Source: Acanthochlamys bracteata
Taxonomy: Eukaryota; Streptophyta; Magnoliopsida; Pandanales; Velloziaceae
DNA: 64,000 nt
Assembly (NCBI GenBank): GCA_019914995.1
Contig: CM034131.1
Location: 10,200,501 to 10,264,500, forward strand
Reading direction: 5' to 3'
The number at the start of each line of letters is the position of its first letter. The stretch's first letter is position 1. The notes beneath the pieces were generated by a model. It was given only the letters and a program-made list of their open reading frames with translations, did no database searches and was not told the origin of the DNA. The translations under genes and the position numbers were made by a program. Positions 60,697 through 64,000 of this stretch are shown piece after piece.

Positions 60697-63058
60697 TAAG
60701 AGATATGTGCACATTATAATTTTAGGTATATATTAGCACACATTGGCATATATAAATGCATAAAAAATTCAAATCTTAATTTTTACTATTGAATAAAAAG
60801 AATTATAAATAGATAATCTCTATACAAAATTTTAGCTCAATCCAATAATGAATCAATCTTTATCGAGTATCTTAATCAAGATTACAAAAATAAAAAGTTG
60901 ACAAAAATTTAAAATATAAGATATATTTTTTTTTCATCTTGATCAAAAAGTCGGATAGAGATTGATCTATTATCCGATTGAGCTGAAAGTTTATGAATAT
61001 ATTTTATAGTCATAATTTTTTATATTTAACTGTAAAAATTAAATTTTAAATTTTTTAAATATTTATATTGACCAATGTGCACCAATTTGTAAGATGATAA
61101 TCTGCACATATCTTCTTCATTATTTGAAAGTTCTAGATTGTTATTAAAATAAGACCTTTGTAAAATTAAAAAAAAAGTATAGCATTAAGAAGATTATATG
61201 AAAGTGTTCAGCCGTTTGATCTAAAGTTAACGCTTTAGATGAAATCATTTTTAAATCTTCAGTGTTTATTAAACTAAGATCAAAACCTTTCAAATTATAA
61301 AGAATAATTATAAATTATTTGTATATAATTATAAAGAATTATAAAGAACGACTAAAACAGTTGCTAAGAATTAAAGCCATGTATTAATAACAATTTAAAG
61401 AATGACTAAAAACAGTTGCTAAGAATGTGATTGGAACGGTTATCAAGAATACTTTTTTATTATTAAACGTCAACTTAAGGGATGATATACTTGCTCATTA
61501 ACATTGACTTAGGGTGTGTTAATTTTGTTTGAATTTAATTTTTTTCTAATAATTGAGTTTCATAGAGTTTTTATATTCATTTTTTATAAACTTTTTACTT
61601 TCATAAATCATAACTCATTTTTAAATTTTATTTTCAATAATTATATTTTAAATTAAAATTTCTATTTTTAACTTATTTTTAAGATAATAAAGTCATACTA
61701 AATTCACTTTTAACTGAGATTTAATTTTAATAATTATTTTCTAAATAATTTGAGTTTTGTAACTAATTTTTAAACAAAACCTTAAAGGGTACTTTTAACT
61801 GAGAAAAATATGAAGTTTTTTAAATTTGACTGTTCGAGACAGCAGCTATTGTGGCAATAAGAAGCGGCGGTGGCCAAGGCAGACAAGTTTGAAAAAAAAA
61901 AATTCTATTTTTTTAAATCTAATTCTGTTACATCAGCAAATTTGTTCTAATGAAAATTTTTAACCATTATAATTATATTTCTACAATCGCAATAAATAGC
62001 TTGATCAAAATTTAACCGTAATAGTTTTTATCTTCACGATAACAGCAAGCAGATTTAAAATTTTACTATAATACTAAAATAAAAAATTCTTTCAATTTTA
62101 TTCAATACTCATATAAGTGTATATATATAAATTTTTTAATACTAAATAAAAAGAATTTAAATAACAAAAATATTTTTAAAATATAATATAATTTTAAAAA
62201 AATATTTAAAATAATATATTTTAATTATGTGTTGACTCACGTCGGACAAAAAGTAGTTGATAAATGATTCCAAACATGTTCTATATTTGTTCAGTAATAT
62301 TAAGGTTGCATGTGATTACATCCAAAAGTCAAAACACTTTGATTCGAAACAATTGCACAAACATTAAGATCATGTTAAATATTAAGATCATATTTTGGAG
62401 TACTTATTACCTCCTTATTTTTTCTTTTTTATTACAATCTTTTATTTCATATTTTTTAATAAATTATTTAAAATATTTATAAATTTTATTTTTAAATTTA
62501 GAAAGTATAGAACATTTTATGCCGTAAAAAATTTTATCATTACTTATTTTTATTATTTTTTTAGTTAAAAAATAGCTCATTTTTTTAAAAAAAATTAAAA
62601 TATATTTTATTTTAGAAAATCTTATTTTTAATAAACACTCCTATAATTGATGTTTGATAGTGCTTATTGTATTTATCAAAAATTTATTTTAATTTTTTTA
62701 TTTTTAAATAAATTTTCATAATATTTTAAAAACTTTTAAAATTTTGAAATGTGCAAATAAATTATACACCATAAAATTTTTTTTGTATAATTTCTATTAT
62801 TTTAGTAGGATAATAAAAGTCAAACTTGTTTTTAAAAGTTTTTAAATAAATTTTGTTTCAAAAAGATTAATTTTAAGCACTTTAAAAATATTTCTAAAAA
62901 GATTTACAAGTCTTCCTCTTGTTATTCTTCTCGTCATTATAAAAGCTTCAAACTGCAAAAGCTACACATTCCATAATCTCCATGCATACATTGCACACAA
63001 AAAGCAGCTTTTTTCAGTAAGTTGTTTGTAAGAAGTGCTTCATTCATTCATAGCAAGT
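60697..63058. other. AT-rich intergenic region
   Basis: More than 2 kb with no supported gene. Strongly AT-rich blocks lie at about 61520-61780, 62080-62230 and 62400-62880, and near-repeated phrases (GAACGACTAAAACAGTTGCTAAGAAT / GAATGACTAAAAACAGTTGC-type) occur at 61345-61420. The last 100 bases look like the leader of the gene at 63059. Confidence 0.45.
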
Positions 63059-63993
63059 ATGGTATCCTACCCTATTCTTCCTCCAAAACCATCAGGGATA
63101 TTTCACCTGAATTCACTTCAATTTTCTTCCGCTCGCATTGTGATCAATCCTCTGAAGCATGCAACCTTCTCTAAATCTACCCGACGGCAAAGTTCTTCAG
63201 GAATTCAGTCGGTGCAACCAAGTGGCAGCGGTGGAGCTGCAGAGCCTAGCCCGGTGTAAGTGAATGATGCATTGATATATACACTAAACTTGTTGATTTC
63301 TCATTGACTCCTTAAATTTGTTTCTTCATGTTAATGCCTAATTCAATTTAATTAATTCCTTTTCTATTTTTTGTTGCTTCGGTTTAAAAAGAAGAGGGCC
63401 AAGCTCAGAATTTCCTCCGTTCAATCCATCGGCATGGTAAGTTCATATTCTTTCCTGTCATCGATATATACAAGAAAACTAACTTCAAGATTTAATTTTT
63501 TTTTTTTTTTTTTTTTGTCGTAGGAGTGAATGGTTATTTGGTTCTTTCTTGTTCTCTGCTATTCCTTCATGCGAAAACATGTTCACCGCAGAAGGTAATA
63601 ATTGAAAAGAACTCTTTCTGAGCGCGTGGGTATATTTATTATATTGGTTCTATTTAATAATTTTATTGAAATTTAATGTATAAGTAGGTATGAAATTAAA
63701 CTTGTTTTGATTCTGGTTTGTTAGAAAACATGGAAAAGACGCTTGCGGCAGCTGCAGATACAATTTAAAAGGCGGCAGTGCTATTGGATAAGATAGCTGA
63801 GGAGCTTGTTGCTTCACTTCCGGAAGGAGATACGAAAGAAATGGCTCACAAGATTGAGAAATGGCTGAAAAACTTCATAAAGAAGCAGAAGCTACTCAAG
63901 AGCTTTTTGAAAAAAGTTGATTAGTTGACAGACGAGCCGAATGAATGCATGGAACCAATACTTGGGAGGAAATCTACCAGTTCCAAGCAATAA
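63059..63993 (+). pseudogene. decayed nuclear gene for a small, probably plastid-targeted protein
   Basis: Four exons join in phase: 63059-63255, 63392-63436, 63524-63594 and 63725 onward. The N-terminus (MVSYPILPPKPSGIFHLNSL then Ser/Arg-rich) resembles a chloroplast transit peptide. A middle part reads SEFPPFNPSAWSEWLFGSFL. In exon 4 the frame meets TAA at 63766-63768 right after LAAAADTI, yet continues coherently as AAVLLDKIAEELVASLPEGD and a Lys-rich helix. It meets TAG at 63915-63917 and TAA at 63991-63993. The coherent downstream frame suggests a nonsense mutation in a once-longer gene. I recognise the general type (plant plastid protein with an acidic/basic coiled tail, unknown function) but no name. 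A sequence error or a genuinely short protein is possible. Confidence 0.65.
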
Positions 63994-64000
63994 GACTTCC

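Overview
This window is nuclear DNA of a eudicot plant. The genes have many short GT-AG introns and plant-only families (early nodulin-like phytocyanin, plant CNGC channel, EID1-like F-box, DUF295 F-box, plastid chorismate mutase). Between them lie very AT-rich spacers with MITEs and LTR-retrotransposon relics. I rebuilt exons by hand from splice signals, reading phase and protein families I know; nothing was run through a database. There is no CRISPR array, operon or prokaryotic feature, and I saw no clear tRNA or rRNA gene.

Layout. 1-890: 5' end of a BUB3.3-type WD40 gene (minus), running off the left edge. 1913-2464: small two-helix membrane protein. 4639-7645: plastid chorismate mutase, 6 exons. 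8444-9408: early nodulin-like phytocyanin. 10708-13453 (minus): mitochondrial RETARDED ROOT GROWTH/RMD1-type protein, 7 exons. 13454-18114: gene-poor stretch with a 567-bp hAT MITE. 18115-21723: CNGC2-type cyclic-nucleotide-gated channel, 8 exons. 23976-24770: membrane-anchored RING protein. 29623-32132: calmodulin-binding protein with an apparent 1-nt frameshift. 35427-36179: EID1-like F-box protein. 36656-48381: 25-exon SNF2 helicase with a C-terminal HNH nuclease (SMARCAL1/ZRANB3 type), carrying a hAT MITE in an intron. 49346-50560: intronless F-box/DUF295 gene. 50909-52742: third hAT copy with a solo LTR nested inside. 53001-53924: ClpB-tail fragment and LTR remnant. 53993-60239 (minus): plastid ClpB disaggregase with a duplicated exon and a shortened N-domain. 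60426-60696: Harbinger-like MITE. 63059-63993: decayed gene with in-frame stops.

The genes are ordinary, independently transcribed plant genes and do not form one pathway. From memory of the Arabidopsis map, BUB3.3, RRG and CM3 neighbour each other on chromosome 1, and CNGC2, the CaM-binding gene, EDL1 and CLPB3 neighbour each other on chromosome 5. The window therefore looks like an ancestral block that is split in Arabidopsis. I found no convincing new multigene system. The most interesting points are the remodelled ClpB gene (duplicated exon, shifted splice acceptor, missing linker), the unusual channel filter, the broken CaM-binding gene and the nested transposons.
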